A stretch of 64,000 bases of DNA, from contig NZ_CP119145.1 in the NCBI RefSeq assembly GCF_029167625.1, positions 1,364,001 to 1,428,000 of the forward strand. The letters run 5' to 3'. The notes below the pieces were generated by a model. The model was not told the DNA's origin. It did not search any database and was given only the letters and a program-made list of their open reading frames with translations. How positions within the stretch are numbered: the first letter of the stretch is position 1; each line of letters begins with the position of its first letter. Positions 9,726 through 21,175 of the stretch are shown here, one piece after another. The translations under genes were made by a program, and so were the position numbers. Source of the DNA: Streptomyces sp. AM 4-1-1 (GTDB lineage: Bacteria > Actinomycetota > Actinomycetes > Streptomycetales > Streptomycetaceae).

Positions 9726-10198
9726 CGGGCACCTGCCCGGTACGCCTCGACCTCGACCTCGACGACCAGCCCCGGGTCGACGAACCCGGACACGATGATC
9801 ATCGAGGCGGCGGGGCGCACGGCGTCGAACAGCTCCTTGTGGGCGCGGCCGACGTCGTCCGTGTCCCGGGCGTGGGTGATGTACATCCGGGTACGGACGA
9901 CGTCCTCACGGCCCAGGCCGAGCCGCTTCAGCGCGTCGAGGGCGACGCCGAACGCGGTGACGGCCTGTTCGTACGGTCCGCCCGCGGAGATCTCGCCGCC
10001 CACCACCGACGTGCAGCCGGAGACGAGGACGAGGCCGTTGGGCAGCTCCACGGCCCGGGAGTAGCCGAACCTCTCCTCCCAGGGGGCGCCCGACGACACC
10101 CGGCGCACGGCGCCGGTCCCGCCGCCCGGCGCGACGGCCGCGGCGTCCGTGGAGCGCGTCGGGTCGGTGGAGCCAGTGGTGTCCGCGGAATCCGTCAT
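9722..10198 (-). CDS. RidA family (YjgF/YER057c) protein
   Basis: A 158-aa protein with a 40-residue Ser/Thr/Pro-rich N-terminal extension before the RidA fold ([27 protein letters not shown] ... [14 protein letters not shown]). The family hydrolyses reactive 2-aminoacrylate-type enamines/imines made by PLP enzymes. It overlaps both neighbours (priA and hisF) by 4 nt, so it is an integral member of the his operon. HisC is the PLP enzyme of the pathway, so protection against enamine damage is a reasonable but unproven role. The conserved Arg of VRTRMY is present. Confidence 0.9.
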   Translation of the reverse strand: MTDSADTTGSTDPTRSTDAAAVAPGGGTGAVRRVSSGAPWEERFGYSRAVELPNGLVLVSGCTSVVGGEISAGGPYEQAVTAFGVALDALKRLGLGREDVVRTRMYITHARDTDDVGRAHKELFDAVRPAASMIIVSGFVDPGLVVEVEVEAYRAGAR

Positions 10199-10971
10199 GA
10201 CGAGACCACCTCCAGCGCCTCCTCCAGGGTGAACGCCTTCGCGTACAGCGCCTTGCCGACGATCGCGCCCTCGACACCGGCCGGGACGAGCGAGGCGATG
10301 GCCCGCAGGTCGTCCAGCGAGGACACGCCGCCGGAGGCGACGACGGGCTTGTCGGTGGCGGCGCAGACGTTCTTCAGGAGTTCCAGGTTGGGGCCCTGGA
10401 GCGTGCCGTCCTTGGCGATGTCGGTGACGACGTACCGCGCGCAGCCCTCGGAGTCGAGGCGGGCGAGCGTTTCGTAGAGGTCGCCGCCCTCGCGGGTCCA
10501 GCCGCGGCCGCGCAGCGTGGTGCCGCGCACGTCGAGGCCGACGGCGATCCGGTCGCCGTGCTCGGCGATGATCCTGGCGACCCATTCGGGGCTCTCCAGG
10601 GCGGCGGTGCCGAGGTTGACGCGGGTGCAGCCGGTGGCGAGGGCGGCGGCGAGCGAGGCGTCGTCGCGGATACCGCCGGACAGCTCGACCTTGATGTCCA
10701 GGGTGGACGTGACCTCGGCGATCCGGTCCCGGTTGTCCCCGGTGCCGAACGCGGCGTCCAGGTCGACCAGGTGCAGCCATTCGGCGCCCGCCCGCTGCCA
10801 GGCGAGGGCGGCCTGGAGGGGATCGCCGTACGAGGTCTCGGAGCCGGACTCGCCGTGGACGAGACGGACCGCCTGGCCGTCGCGGACGTCGACGGCCGGG
10901 AGGAGTTCGAGCTTCGCCACCGGCGCGGTGGAGCCGGAGGACGTCGATGGCGTGGAGGACGGGGAGGGCAT
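10195..10971 (-). CDS. priA: PriA, bifunctional HisA/TrpF isomerase
   Basis: PriA catalyses the ProFAR to PRFAR step of histidine synthesis and, in actinobacteria, also phosphoribosyl-anthranilate isomerisation for tryptophan. Barrel motifs [21 protein letters not shown] (general-base Asp), [25 protein letters not shown] and [12 protein letters not shown] (general-acid Asp) are present. The ATG at 10971 shares one base with the hisH stop (TGATG) and gives a 17-residue Ser/Thr/Pro-rich lead; a GTG at 10920 would give the usual 241 aa but has no ribosome site. No trpF is visible in the window, which fits the dual role. Confidence 0.95.
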   Translation of the reverse strand: MPSPSSTPSTSSGSTAPVAKLELLPAVDVRDGQAVRLVHGESGSETSYGDPLQAALAWQRAGAEWLHLVDLDAAFGTGDNRDRIAEVTSTLDIKVELSGGIRDDASLAAALATGCTRVNLGTAALESPEWVARIIAEHGDRIAVGLDVRGTTLRGRGWTREGGDLYETLARLDSEGCARYVVTDIAKDGTLQGPNLELLKNVCAATDKPVVASGGVSSLDDLRAIASLVPAGVEGAIVGKALYAKAFTLEEALEVVSS

Positions 10972-11612
10972 CAGAGGGTTCCGATCCAGTTGGTCAGCAG
11001 CTGGGCGCCGGCGTCGCCGGACTTCTCGGGGTGGAACTGGGTCGCCCACAGGGCGCCGTTCTCCACGGCCGCCACGAACGGCTCGCCATGGGTGGTCCAG
11101 GCGACCTTCGGGGCCCGGATCTTCGGGTTGGTGATCTCCAGGTCCCAGTCGTGCACGGCGTACGAGTGCACGAAGTAGAACCGGGCCCGCGGGTCGAGGC
11201 CGGCGAACAGCTGGGAGTCCGCCGGGGCCTCCACCGTGTTCCAGCCCATGTGCGGCACGACCGGCGCGGTGAGCGGGGCGACCGTGCCGGGCCACTCGTC
11301 GAGCCCTTCGGTCTCCATACCGTGCTCGATGCCGCGTTCGAAGAGGATCTGCATGCCGACGCAGATGCCCATGACGGGACGGCCGCCGGACAGCCTGCGG
11401 CCGATGACCCATTCGCCGCGCGCCTTCCTCAGCCCGTCCATGCAGGCCGAGAACGCTCCGACGCCGGGCACCAGCAGTCCGTCGGCGTCCATCGCCCGCT
11501 GGTAGTCCCGGGTGATCTCGACGTCCGCGCCGACGCGGACGAGCGCCCGCTCGGCGGACCGGACGTTGCCGAAGCCGTAGTCGAAGACGACGACCTTCTT
11601 CTTCTCGCTCAC
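10971..11612 (-). CDS. hisH: Imidazole glycerol phosphate synthase, glutaminase subunit
   Basis: A class-I glutamine amidotransferase that feeds ammonia to HisF. The 213-aa length is normal. The nucleophile is the Cys in [11 protein letters not shown], and the His-Glu pair is in [10 protein letters not shown] near the C terminus. The N terminus [20 protein letters not shown] is typical. It begins 12 nt after the stop of the small 55-aa membrane protein gene and ends in a one-base overlap with priA. Confidence 0.97.
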   Translation of the reverse strand: MSEKKKVVVFDYGFGNVRSAERALVRVGADVEITRDYQRAMDADGLLVPGVGAFSACMDGLRKARGEWVIGRRLSGGRPVMGICVGMQILFERGIEHGMETEGLDEWPGTVAPLTAPVVPHMGWNTVEAPADSQLFAGLDPRARFYFVHSYAVHDWDLEITNPKIRAPKVAWTTHGEPFVAAVENGALWATQFHPEKSGDAGAQLLTNWIGTL

Positions 11613-11624
11613 AGGTCTCTTCTC

Positions 11625-11792
11625 CTAGTCCCAGAGTCCCTGGATGCGCAGGATTCCCGCGACCAGGCACATCACGGAGCCGATCGCGAGCAGCACGACG
11701 ACGCTCCTGGGCATCTGCTGCTTGATGAAGGAGTAGACCCCGCCCGCCAGGAAGAGGCCGACGACGATCAGGACGGTGTTGAGGCCGGTCAC
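11625..11792 (-). CDS. Small membrane protein embedded in the his operon
   Basis: A 55-aa protein with two hydrophobic segments (about residues 4-22 and 31-49) separated by a short basic loop ([10 protein letters not shown]). The GTG at 11792 overlaps the hisB stop by 4 nt (GTGA), which argues strongly for translation. The TAG stop is 12 nt before hisH. I recall annotated small hypothetical proteins at this place in other Streptomyces but know no function. It has no charged residues within the hydrophobic segments. It could be a membrane tether or a small regulator; nothing in the sequence decides. Confidence 0.75.
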   Translation of the reverse strand: MTGLNTVLIVVGLFLAGGVYSFIKQQMPRSVVVLLAIGSVMCLVAGILRIQGLWD

Positions 11793-12371
11793 AGCGCGCC
11801 CTTCGTGGAGGGCAGGATTCCGGCGGCGCGCGGGTCGTGCTCACAGGCGTACCGCAGGGCCCGGGCGAGCGCCTTGAACTGGCACTCGACGATGTGGTGG
11901 GCGTTGCGGCCGTACGGGACGTGGACGTGCAGCGCGATCTGCGCCTGGGCGACGAACGACTCCAGGATGTGCCGGGTCATCGTCGTGTCGTACGCCCCGA
12001 TCATGGGCGCCATGTTCTCGGGCTCGGTGTGCACCAGGTAGGGGCGGCCGGAGAGGTCGACGGTGACCTGGGCGAGCGACTCGTCCAGCGGGACGGTGCA
12101 GTTGCCGAAGCGGTAGATGCCGACCTTGTCGCCGAGCGCCTGCTTGAAGGCGGCGCCCAGGGCGAGGGCACTGTCCTCGATGGTGTGGTGCGAGTCGATG
12201 TGCAGATCGCCGTCGGTCTTGACCGTCAGGTCGAAGAGCCCGTGCCGGCCGAGCTGGTCGAGCATGTGGTCGTAGAAGCCGACCCCGGTCGACACGTCGA
12301 CCTTGCCGGTGCCGTCGAGATCGACCTCGACGAGCACGGACGTTTCCTTGGTGGTGCGTTCCACGCGGCCT

Positions 12372-12382
<11 letters not shown>
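11789..12382 (-). CDS. hisB: Imidazoleglycerol-phosphate dehydratase
   Basis: It dehydrates imidazole-glycerol phosphate to imidazole-acetol phosphate, using two manganese ions held by His/Glu clusters. The 197-aa protein shows [34 protein letters not shown] and [16 protein letters not shown], the metal-binding motifs. It is monofunctional, with no histidinol phosphatase domain. AAGGAG lies 8 nt before the ATG and is also the last two sense codons of the short ORF upstream. Confidence 0.97.
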
Positions 12383-15009
<2,627 letters not shown>

Positions 15010-15111
15010 ATGTCCCGGCCGTACCGGCTGACCATCCGCGTTCATACGGTCACAGAGAGGGAAGAACAGCTTTACGGTCCGCTGTGCGGGCCGCGAGCGG
15101 AAGGAGTGCCG

Positions 15112-16713
15112 GTGACCGAGGCGCACGACTGCGAAATCCCGGACGGTCTCAGCGCGGCCGAGCTGGGCATGTGGCAGTCCTTCCAGAACGGCAGCACGTA
15201 CGACCTGCGGACGCACGACCCGGCGCAGGACGATCCGTTCGCGCCCCGCATCTGGGGTCATGAGCGCAGTGTCGCGGCGCGGGTGGTGGCCCGGTTGCTG
15301 CTGAGCGGCCCGCCGGCCAGGCCGGGGCGGGTCGCGGCGCTGAAGCTCCGGGGCGTGCGGATCACCGGGACGCTGGATCTCGCGGGGGGCCGGGTGGCGC
15401 CGTACGTCGAGCTGACGGGGTGCCGGTTCGAGCAGGAGGTGGTGCTGCCCGAGTGTCACTTCACGACACTGCGGATGGTCGGCTGCGCGGTGCCCCGGCT
15501 GGAGGCGGCCCGGCTGCGCACGGAGGGCGATCTGCATCTGCCGCGCTGCCGGGTGGAGCGCGGGATCAGGCTCACCGACGCGCAGATCGGCACGGATCTG
15601 CTCCTCAACCAGATCGACATCGGTCCGGACCGGCAGGGCTGCGCCCTGGCGGGTGACGGTCTCGCGGTCGGCCAGGACCTCCAGGCGGAGATGGTCGAGG
15701 CGCGGGGCGAGCTGAGTCTGCGCGGGGCGAAGGTGGGCGGTTCGCTGAGCCTGCGCGGCAGCAGGCTGCGCGGCGCCGCGGGGCGGCGGGCCCTGAACGC
15801 CCCGCAGCTGTCGGTGGAGCGGACGCTGTACATGAGCGAGGCGTGGGTGAGCGTCGACACCGGCGTCCAGGGCACCACTCCCCCGTACGGCATCGTGCGC
15901 GGCGGGACCCCGGCGCGCGGCACCCGCTCGCAGAACTTCGCCTGCCGGGGCGGGGTGCGGCTGGACGACGGGCGCTTCGGGGACGCGGTCGACCTGCATC
16001 AGGCGCGGTTCGTGCTGGCGCCGCACGAGGAGCTGTCGATGCGCCGGATCGTCACTCCCGAGCTGCGGTTCAACGCCGAGCGCCCGGAGGAGGGCCGGGT
16101 CGTGCTGAACGGCGCGCGGGTGGTCACACTCATCGACATGTCGACGAGCTGGCCGGGGCCCGGCGGGCTGGCGATGGGCGGCTTCGTGTACGAGAACCTC
16201 GTCCCGTACGGGCACTTCCCGCTCTCCCGGCGGCTGGAGTGGGTGTCGGCGGCGACCCCGGAGTACGTACCCGATCCGTACGAGCGGCTGGCGGCCGTGC
16301 TCCGCGGCAGCGGGGAGGACTCGGACGCCCGGGAGGTGCTGCTCGCCAAGCAGCGGCGGCGGCGCGAGACGCTGCCGCCCGCCGCCCGGATGTGGGGTCA
16401 CCTCCAGGACTGGACGGTGGCGTACGGCTACCGGCCGGGGCGGGCGGCGGTGTGGATGGCGGTGCTCTGGGCGGCCGGGACGGTGGCCTTCGCCCAGCAC
16501 CGCCCGGCGCCGATCAAGGAGGACGAGCACCCGGAGTGGAATCCCGCGCTGTACGCGCTGGATCTGCTGATCCCGGTGATCAACCTGGGCCAGGACGGCT
16601 ACTGGCGGATGGCGGGCCGCTGGCAGTGGGCGGCGGCGGTGCTGGTGATGCTGGGATGGATTCTGGCCACCACGGTCGCGGCGGGCGCGTCCCGGCTGCT
16701 GCGGCGCGGCTGA
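15112..16713 (+). CDS. Beta-helix-like protein with C-terminal membrane segments
   Basis: The 533-aa product of the gene divergent from hisD; homologues are often labelled membrane-associated oxidoreductase. Residues about 70-330 are imperfect repeats of the type LxLxGxxIxGxLxL ([51 protein letters not shown]), a pattern of a right-handed beta-helix. Two hydrophobic segments lie near 445-461 and 506-526 with a polar loop between. I find no Rossmann, flavin, haem or metal motif, so oxidoreductase is unsupported. The frame opens at 15010, but GTG 15112 has AAGGAG 6 nt before it and is preferred. Function unknown. Confidence 0.85.
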   Translation: MTEAHDCEIPDGLSAAELGMWQSFQNGSTYDLRTHDPAQDDPFAPRIWGHERSVAARVVARLLLSGPPARPGRVAALKLRGVRITGTLDLAGGRVAPYVELTGCRFEQEVVLPECHFTTLRMVGCAVPRLEAARLRTEGDLHLPRCRVERGIRLTDAQIGTDLLLNQIDIGPDRQGCALAGDGLAVGQDLQAEMVEARGELSLRGAKVGGSLSLRGSRLRGAAGRRALNAPQLSVERTLYMSEAWVSVDTGVQGTTPPYGIVRGGTPARGTRSQNFACRGGVRLDDGRFGDAVDLHQARFVLAPHEELSMRRIVTPELRFNAERPEEGRVVLNGARVVTLIDMSTSWPGPGGLAMGGFVYENLVPYGHFPLSRRLEWVSAATPEYVPDPYERLAAVLRGSGEDSDAREVLLAKQRRRRETLPPAARMWGHLQDWTVAYGYRPGRAAVWMAVLWAAGTVAFAQHRPAPIKEDEHPEWNPALYALDLLIPVINLGQDGYWRMAGRWQWAAAVLVMLGWILATTVAAGASRLLRRG

Positions 16714-16803
16714 AACACCCGGGCCGCCCTTACCCCTCCCTTGGGGAGGTCGCTCCGGTTGGGCCGGATCAAGCCAGTTCCGGCAGGTTTCTTTACCCTC
16801 TCT

Positions 16804-16815
16804 TGAATCGATTCA
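16804..16815. promoter_or_regulatory. 12-bp palindrome upstream of the TPR-like gene
   Basis: TGAATCGATTCA is a perfect palindrome 71-94 nt before the possible starts of the next gene, overlapping a TTGAAT that could be a -35. It lies in an otherwise featureless 172-nt gap. Candidate operator; weak evidence. Confidence 0.35.
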
Positions 16816-16897
16816 GGGCAACCCGCCCACTCGGCACAGAAGCTTCACAGCGCCTCCCCGGTACGGCCCTCAGCAGCGCTTTTCAATGGTCGGCACC

Positions 16898-17923
16898 ATG
16901 TCTCTTCGCGCCCTGCTCCGTACCGCGCGCACCGTCCGGCACACGCCGCGCCTGTCCGCCGGACTGCCCCCGGCCGAGTCGGTCCTGCTCGACGCCCCCG
17001 ACGACCGGCTCTCGCCCGCGCTGGTGGCGGCCGCCCTCGGGGAGTACGAACCGGCCGGCAAGCTCCTCGCCACCACCCGCGAGGGCTCCGAGTGGGAGGA
17101 CCGGGACCGCTATCTCGGCCGCCTCGTCACCTTCGCGCGCAACCGGGACGGCTGGCTGACCGACTGGCTCTCCGCCGCGCCGCGCGACCCCGACGCGCTG
17201 CTCGTCAAGGCGGAGCTGGCCGTCCGCCGGGCCTGGGAGTCACCCGTGCGCGCCGAACGGCTGATCGAGGCGGGTCCGCTGATCACCGCGGCGGCCGACG
17301 CCGATCCCCGGGACCCGGTGCCCTGGCGGCTGGCGCTCGACCACGCCCGCGGCACCCATGCCACGCACACCGTCTTCGAGGCCCTGTGGGAACAGGCCCT
17401 CCGGCGCTCCCCCCACCACTACGGCTGCCATGTCGCGGCGCTGCGCTACCTCTCCGCCGCCTGGTACGGCTCGCACCGCGAGTGCTTCGACTTCGCCGAA
17501 CGGGCCGCCGAGGACTCCCTGCCCGAATCCCTGGCACAGGCGCTGCCGGTGCGGGCCGCGTTCGCACTCCTGCTCGACGCGGGTACGGGGGCCGTGCTCA
17601 CCTCCGTACAGGAGGAGCGGATCGACTCGGCCGCCGATCTGGCGATCACGCTGTCCGCCTCGCACCGGCCGGGAGACGTCCGGACCGCCGAGGTGCGCAA
17701 TCTGCTGGCATACGTGCTGGTCGTACGGGGTCGCTGGGCCGAGGCACTGGAACAGTTCCGGCTGATCGGCCCGTGCGCGACCTCGTTCCCGTGGACGTCG
17801 GTGTCGGACGATCCGCTCGGCAGGTTCCTCGACGCGAGGGACGGAACGCGTCAGCGGGTGGCCGCCATGAAGCCCCTGCGGGACAGCGGCGACCACGGCC
17901 GGTCCCGGGAGCACTACGCTTGA
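16898..17923 (+). CDS. Conserved TPR-like protein of unknown function
   Basis: A 341-aa soluble, Ala/Arg-rich, all-helical protein. It has no signal peptide and no catalytic motif that I recognise. Helix pairs such as VPWRLALDHARG, FEALWEQALRRSPHHYGCHVAALRYLSAAWYGSHRECFDFAERAA and LLAYVLVVRGRWAEALEQFRLIG resemble TPR/DUF4034-type repeats. An ATG at 16886 is also possible; neither has a good ribosome site. It ends 5 nt before the Lon N-domain gene, so the two are probably one unit. Confidence 0.8.
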   Translation: MSLRALLRTARTVRHTPRLSAGLPPAESVLLDAPDDRLSPALVAAALGEYEPAGKLLATTREGSEWEDRDRYLGRLVTFARNRDGWLTDWLSAAPRDPDALLVKAELAVRRAWESPVRAERLIEAGPLITAAADADPRDPVPWRLALDHARGTHATHTVFEALWEQALRRSPHHYGCHVAALRYLSAAWYGSHRECFDFAERAAEDSLPESLAQALPVRAAFALLLDAGTGAVLTSVQEERIDSAADLAITLSASHRPGDVRTAEVRNLLAYVLVVRGRWAEALEQFRLIGPCATSFPWTSVSDDPLGRFLDARDGTRQRVAAMKPLRDSGDHGRSREHYA

Positions 17924-17928
17924 CCGTT

Positions 17929-18678
17929 GTGACCACAGCTCGTCTCCCCCTCTTCCCGCTGAACGCGGTGCTGTTCCCGGGCCTCGTGCTCCCGCTGAAC
18001 GTCTTCGAGGAGCGCTACCGCTCCATGATGCGCGAGCTGCTGAAGGCCGACGAGAACGAGCCGCGCCGTTTCGTCGTGGTCGCGATCCGCGACGGCCACG
18101 AGACAGCGCCGACGGCCACCGGCATGCCGGACCCGACGGCCCTCGCCCCACGGACCGAGCGCGGCCCGTCCGACGGTTTCGGCCCCGACCCCCTCCAGGC
18201 GTTCCACGAGATCGGCTGTGTCGCGGACACCGCGCAGATCCGGGAACGCGCGGACGGCAGCTTCGAGATCCTCGCGACCGGCACCACCCGGGTCCGGCTG
18301 CTCTCCGTCGACGCGAGCGGCCCGTATCTGACGGCCGAGCTGGAGGAGCTGGAAGAGGAGCAGGGGGAGGAGGCCGGGGCGCTCGCCGAGGGCGTCCTGC
18401 GTGCCTTCCGGAGCTACCAGAAGCGGCTCGCCGGAGCCAGCGAACGGTCCCTGACCACGGGCTCGGAGCTGCCGGACGACCCGTCGGTCGTCTCGTACCT
18501 GGTGGCCGCGGCGGTCGTTCTCGACATCCCGACGAAACAGCGGCTGCTGCAGGCACCGGACACCGCCACCCGGCTCCGCGAGGAGCTGACGCTCCTGCGC
18601 GCGGAGACCGCCGTGATCCGGCATCTGCCGTCGCTGCCCGCCGTGGACCTGACCCGGGCGCCGACGCACCCCAACTGA
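17929..18678 (+). CDS. Lon N-terminal (LON substrate-binding) domain protein
   Basis: A 249-aa protein consisting only of the LON substrate-binding (PUA-like) domain: LPLFPLNAVLFPGLVLPLNVFEERYRSMM at the N terminus, then FHEIGCVADTAQIRERADGSFEILATGTTRVRLL. There is no AAA ATPase and no Ser-Lys protease, so it is not Lon. Such stand-alone proteins may bind unfolded or modified proteins, but the role is not established. GTG 17929 is the only start that gives this N terminus. It is 17 nt upstream of ybaK. Confidence 0.92.
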   Translation: MTTARLPLFPLNAVLFPGLVLPLNVFEERYRSMMRELLKADENEPRRFVVVAIRDGHETAPTATGMPDPTALAPRTERGPSDGFGPDPLQAFHEIGCVADTAQIRERADGSFEILATGTTRVRLLSVDASGPYLTAELEELEEEQGEEAGALAEGVLRAFRSYQKRLAGASERSLTTGSELPDDPSVVSYLVAAAVVLDIPTKQRLLQAPDTATRLREELTLLRAETAVIRHLPSLPAVDLTRAPTHPN

Positions 18679-18695
18679 CCGAACGGGACCGTTCC

Positions 18696-19196
18696 GTGCC
18701 GAAGAAGACGAAGAAGCAGCAGCCCGGCGGCACACCGGCGACGGTGGCGCTGACCTCGGCGGGCGCCTCGTTCACCGTCCACGCCTACGAGCACGACCCG
18801 GCGTCCGCCTCGTACGGCGAGGAGGCCGCGCGGGCACTCGGGGTCTCCCCCGACCGGGTGTTCAAGACGCTGGTCGCCGATGTGGACGGCGAACTCACCG
18901 TGGCGGTCGTACCGGTCGCGGGGTCACTCGACCTCAAGGCGCTGGCGGCGGCGGTCGGCGGCAGACGGGCCGCGATGGCGGACCCGGCGACGGCGGAACG
19001 CACGACGGGTTACGTACGGGGCGGCATCTCGCCCCTCGGCCAGCGCAAGCGGCTGCGCACGGTGCTGGACGAGTCGGCCCGCGCCCATCCGACGATCTGC
19101 GTCTCGGCGGGCCGCCGGGGACTGGAGGTCGAGCTGTCCCCGACGGACCTGGCGGCGCTCACGTCGGCGGCCTTCGCCCCGATCGGCCGGGGCTGA
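18696..19196 (+). CDS. ybaK: Cys-tRNA(Pro) deacylase YbaK/EbsC family
   Basis: A trans-editing protein that removes cysteine wrongly attached to tRNA-Pro by ProRS. The 166-aa protein begins with a lysine-rich segment (PKKTKKQQ) and carries VFKTLVADVDGELTVAVVPV with the conserved lysine, DPATAERTTGYVRGGISPLGQRKRL and CVSAGRRGLEVELSP. The YbaK rather than ProXp-ala assignment is by sequence feel. It starts with GTG and is the last gene of the 16898-19196 plus-strand unit. Confidence 0.92.
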   Translation: MPKKTKKQQPGGTPATVALTSAGASFTVHAYEHDPASASYGEEAARALGVSPDRVFKTLVADVDGELTVAVVPVAGSLDLKALAAAVGGRRAAMADPATAERTTGYVRGGISPLGQRKRLRTVLDESARAHPTICVSAGRRGLEVELSPTDLAALTSAAFAPIGRG

Positions 19197-19208
19197 GGGG
19201 TCGGCGCC

Positions 19209-19274
19209 CAGGGCTCGGGCTCGGGGTTCAGGGCTCGGGCTCGGGGTTCAGGGCTCGGGCTCGGGCTCGGGATT
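19209..19274. repeat. 20-bp tandem repeat after ybaK
   Basis: Three copies of a 20-bp unit, cagggctcgggctcggggtt, start at 19209, 19229 and 19249; the third carries an extra gctcgg. The block fills the 84-nt gap between the convergent ybaK and DUF2567-like genes and has no hairpin typical of a terminator. Confidence 0.85.
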
Positions 19275-19280
19275 CAGCGC

Positions 19281-20186
19281 TCAGGGCTTGGCCGGAGGCG
19301 TCGGTCCACCGGGATCGCCGGAGCCGTCCTCGGACCCGCTGCGGGGCGTGTCGTACGCGGTGTCGTGCGACGCCTCGTGTGACGCGTCCCGGGGCACGTC
19401 GGGGGGCGCGGCGCCCGCGCTCGCGCCCGTACCGCCGTCGCCCCCGGTACCCGTGGCCGCACCCGGACCGGTATCGCCGTCACCGCCACCGCCGGTACCC
19501 GCGCCCGGCGTGGCCCACGGTCCCGCGCCGGTCCCCACCCCGGCCCACGTCCCCGGCGCGCCCCCCGGGTATCCCCACTCCGGCATAGGCTCGCGTGGCG
19601 CGAACACCGCCGTCACCGCGAGGTGCACGATCATCGCCGCCATCGGCCACGCCAGCAGCACCCCCTTCGCGTTCAGCTTCAGCGGGGCGTCGAAGACGAC
19701 GCCCTTGCCGACCGACCGCGCGTGGGCGACCACGTCCTGGGTGGGTCCGAGCCAGATGCCCAGCCGCCAGGCCAGCAGCGAACCGAGCACCCCGCCGATC
19801 GCCAGAGCGGCCACGACCGCGATGCCGCCGCGCCTGCGGAACCAGAAGACGAGCAACGCGGTCACCACACCGAAGCCCAGTGCGAGCAGGGCGAAGGTGC
19901 CGTCGGCCCCGATCGCCTCCTCGCCCTCGCTGTCCTGGAGGAACACGGCCTGGGAGTCCGCGATCAACGGCACCCGCGGCGCCAGCCACAGCCACAGCAG
20001 CCCGAGTCCGACGCCGAGGACCGTCACCAGCGCGGCGACCGCGGCGGCCTGCCCCAGCTCCGCCGGCAGATCCGTCTTCTCGCCGTCACCTGAGCCCGGT
20101 GCGGGGTGCGGCTCGCCTCCCCACCGCGGGGACTGCCAGGGATCGTGGGGCGGCGGCTGGTGAGGCGGCGTCAGAGGTGCGGTCAC
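19281..20186 (-). CDS. DUF2567-like integral membrane protein
   Basis: A 301-aa protein with a Pro-rich N terminus (PPHQPPPHDPWQSPRWGG), about four membrane segments (near residues 37-57, 95-113, 117-135 and 165-185) and a long Gly/Ala/Pro/Asp low-complexity C-terminal tail of about 95 residues. A loop between the first two segments carries acidic EGEEAIGADG. I think it belongs to DUF2567 but am only moderately sure. GTG 20186 is preferred over the frame opening at 20360, which overlaps the permease. It follows the ABC permease gene by 34 nt and is likely in its operon. Confidence 0.75.
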   Translation of the reverse strand: MTAPLTPPHQPPPHDPWQSPRWGGEPHPAPGSGDGEKTDLPAELGQAAAVAALVTVLGVGLGLLWLWLAPRVPLIADSQAVFLQDSEGEEAIGADGTFALLALGFGVVTALLVFWFRRRGGIAVVAALAIGGVLGSLLAWRLGIWLGPTQDVVAHARSVGKGVVFDAPLKLNAKGVLLAWPMAAMIVHLAVTAVFAPREPMPEWGYPGGAPGTWAGVGTGAGPWATPGAGTGGGGDGDTGPGAATGTGGDGGTGASAGAAPPDVPRDASHEASHDTAYDTPRSGSEDGSGDPGGPTPPAKP

Positions 20187-20220
20187 CGTGCCATGGTGCC
20201 AGGCGGACCTGTGCCCCGCC

Positions 20221-21144
20221 TCACCGGACCGCTGCCCGGCGGTACGCCCATGTGGCCACGGCCAGCGAGAGGACGCCCACCACGGCGCAGACCGCGAGAT
20301 CGAGGCAGACGGCCGCCCAGTCGGGGTGGGCGTCGAAGGAGCGGGCCAGCGCCTCGACACCGTAGGTGGAGGGCAGCAGGTCCCGGGCCCAGCCGATCGG
20401 GGCTGGCAGCCGTTCGGCGGGCAGCACCCCGAGCAGCAGCGCGGCGGACATGCCCAGCTGGCCCAGCAGGGTGGCCAGCTCCTGCCGGGGCGCGAGCAGT
20501 CCGAGCGCGGCGCCCAGACCGGCGAGCGCCGCCCCGGAGAGCGGGATCACGGCGAGCAGCACCCAGAGGTGCGTCATCGGGAGCTGGAAGAGCACACTGC
20601 CCGTGACGGCCGTGACGATCGTGCCGGGCACCGTGAACGAGGCGTACGCCCCCGCCGCCCCGAGGACCACCGAGGCCGGCGGGACGGGCAGCGTGGCGTA
20701 GTGGTCGAGACCGCCGCTCGCCCGCAGCTGCCCGAAGTACTGGGCCAGCAGATTGAGCGCGACGAACGCCACCACCAGCACGCTGGACCCGGCGACCACC
20801 GCCCGCGCCTCCGAACCGCCGTCGACGACCCCGCGCATCAGGACCATGATCCCGACGGACTGGAAGGTCGCCACGAACAGCAGCGGGATGCGGGCCACCC
20901 TGGCCCGGGACAGCTGGGCCCGGTACACGGCGGCCAGTGACGGGAACAGCCGGGCGCGCGGCGCCAGCGGCGCGGCCCCCTCGCCCGTACCCGTACCCGT
21001 GCCGGAACCCGGCCCGGCCCCGGCTTCACGCCCCGGACCGGCGTCGGCCGCGGCGTGAGCGGCCCCGGTCCTCCCGGAGCCGGGCCGTTCACCGGTGCCC
21101 CGCAGCCGTCCGGACACGCTCTCGGCGGGAACGATGCTCGTCAC
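20221..21144 (-). CDS. ABC-2 type exporter permease
   Basis: A 307-aa membrane protein with six hydrophobic segments from about residue 90, preceded by a soluble Gly/Ala/Pro-rich N-terminal arm. The core motif LLAQYFGQLRASGGLDHYATLPVPPASVVLGAA resembles ABC-2 permeases of drug or polymer exporters. It starts with GTG, 31 nt after the ATPase stop. It pairs with the ATPase upstream to make a homodimer-plus-ATPase exporter. Substrate unknown. Confidence 0.88.
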   Translation of the reverse strand: MTSIVPAESVSGRLRGTGERPGSGRTGAAHAAADAGPGREAGAGPGSGTGTGTGEGAAPLAPRARLFPSLAAVYRAQLSRARVARIPLLFVATFQSVGIMVLMRGVVDGGSEARAVVAGSSVLVVAFVALNLLAQYFGQLRASGGLDHYATLPVPPASVVLGAAGAYASFTVPGTIVTAVTGSVLFQLPMTHLWVLLAVIPLSGAALAGLGAALGLLAPRQELATLLGQLGMSAALLLGVLPAERLPAPIGWARDLLPSTYGVEALARSFDAHPDWAAVCLDLAVCAVVGVLSLAVATWAYRRAAVR

Positions 21145-21175
21145 CTGGCGCTGCTCCTCTTCGGTCGGTGCCCGC

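Noticed and set aside
15112..16713. Naming the gene oxidoreductase
   Set aside because: No cofactor-binding motif; beta-helix-like repeats and membrane segments argue against it.
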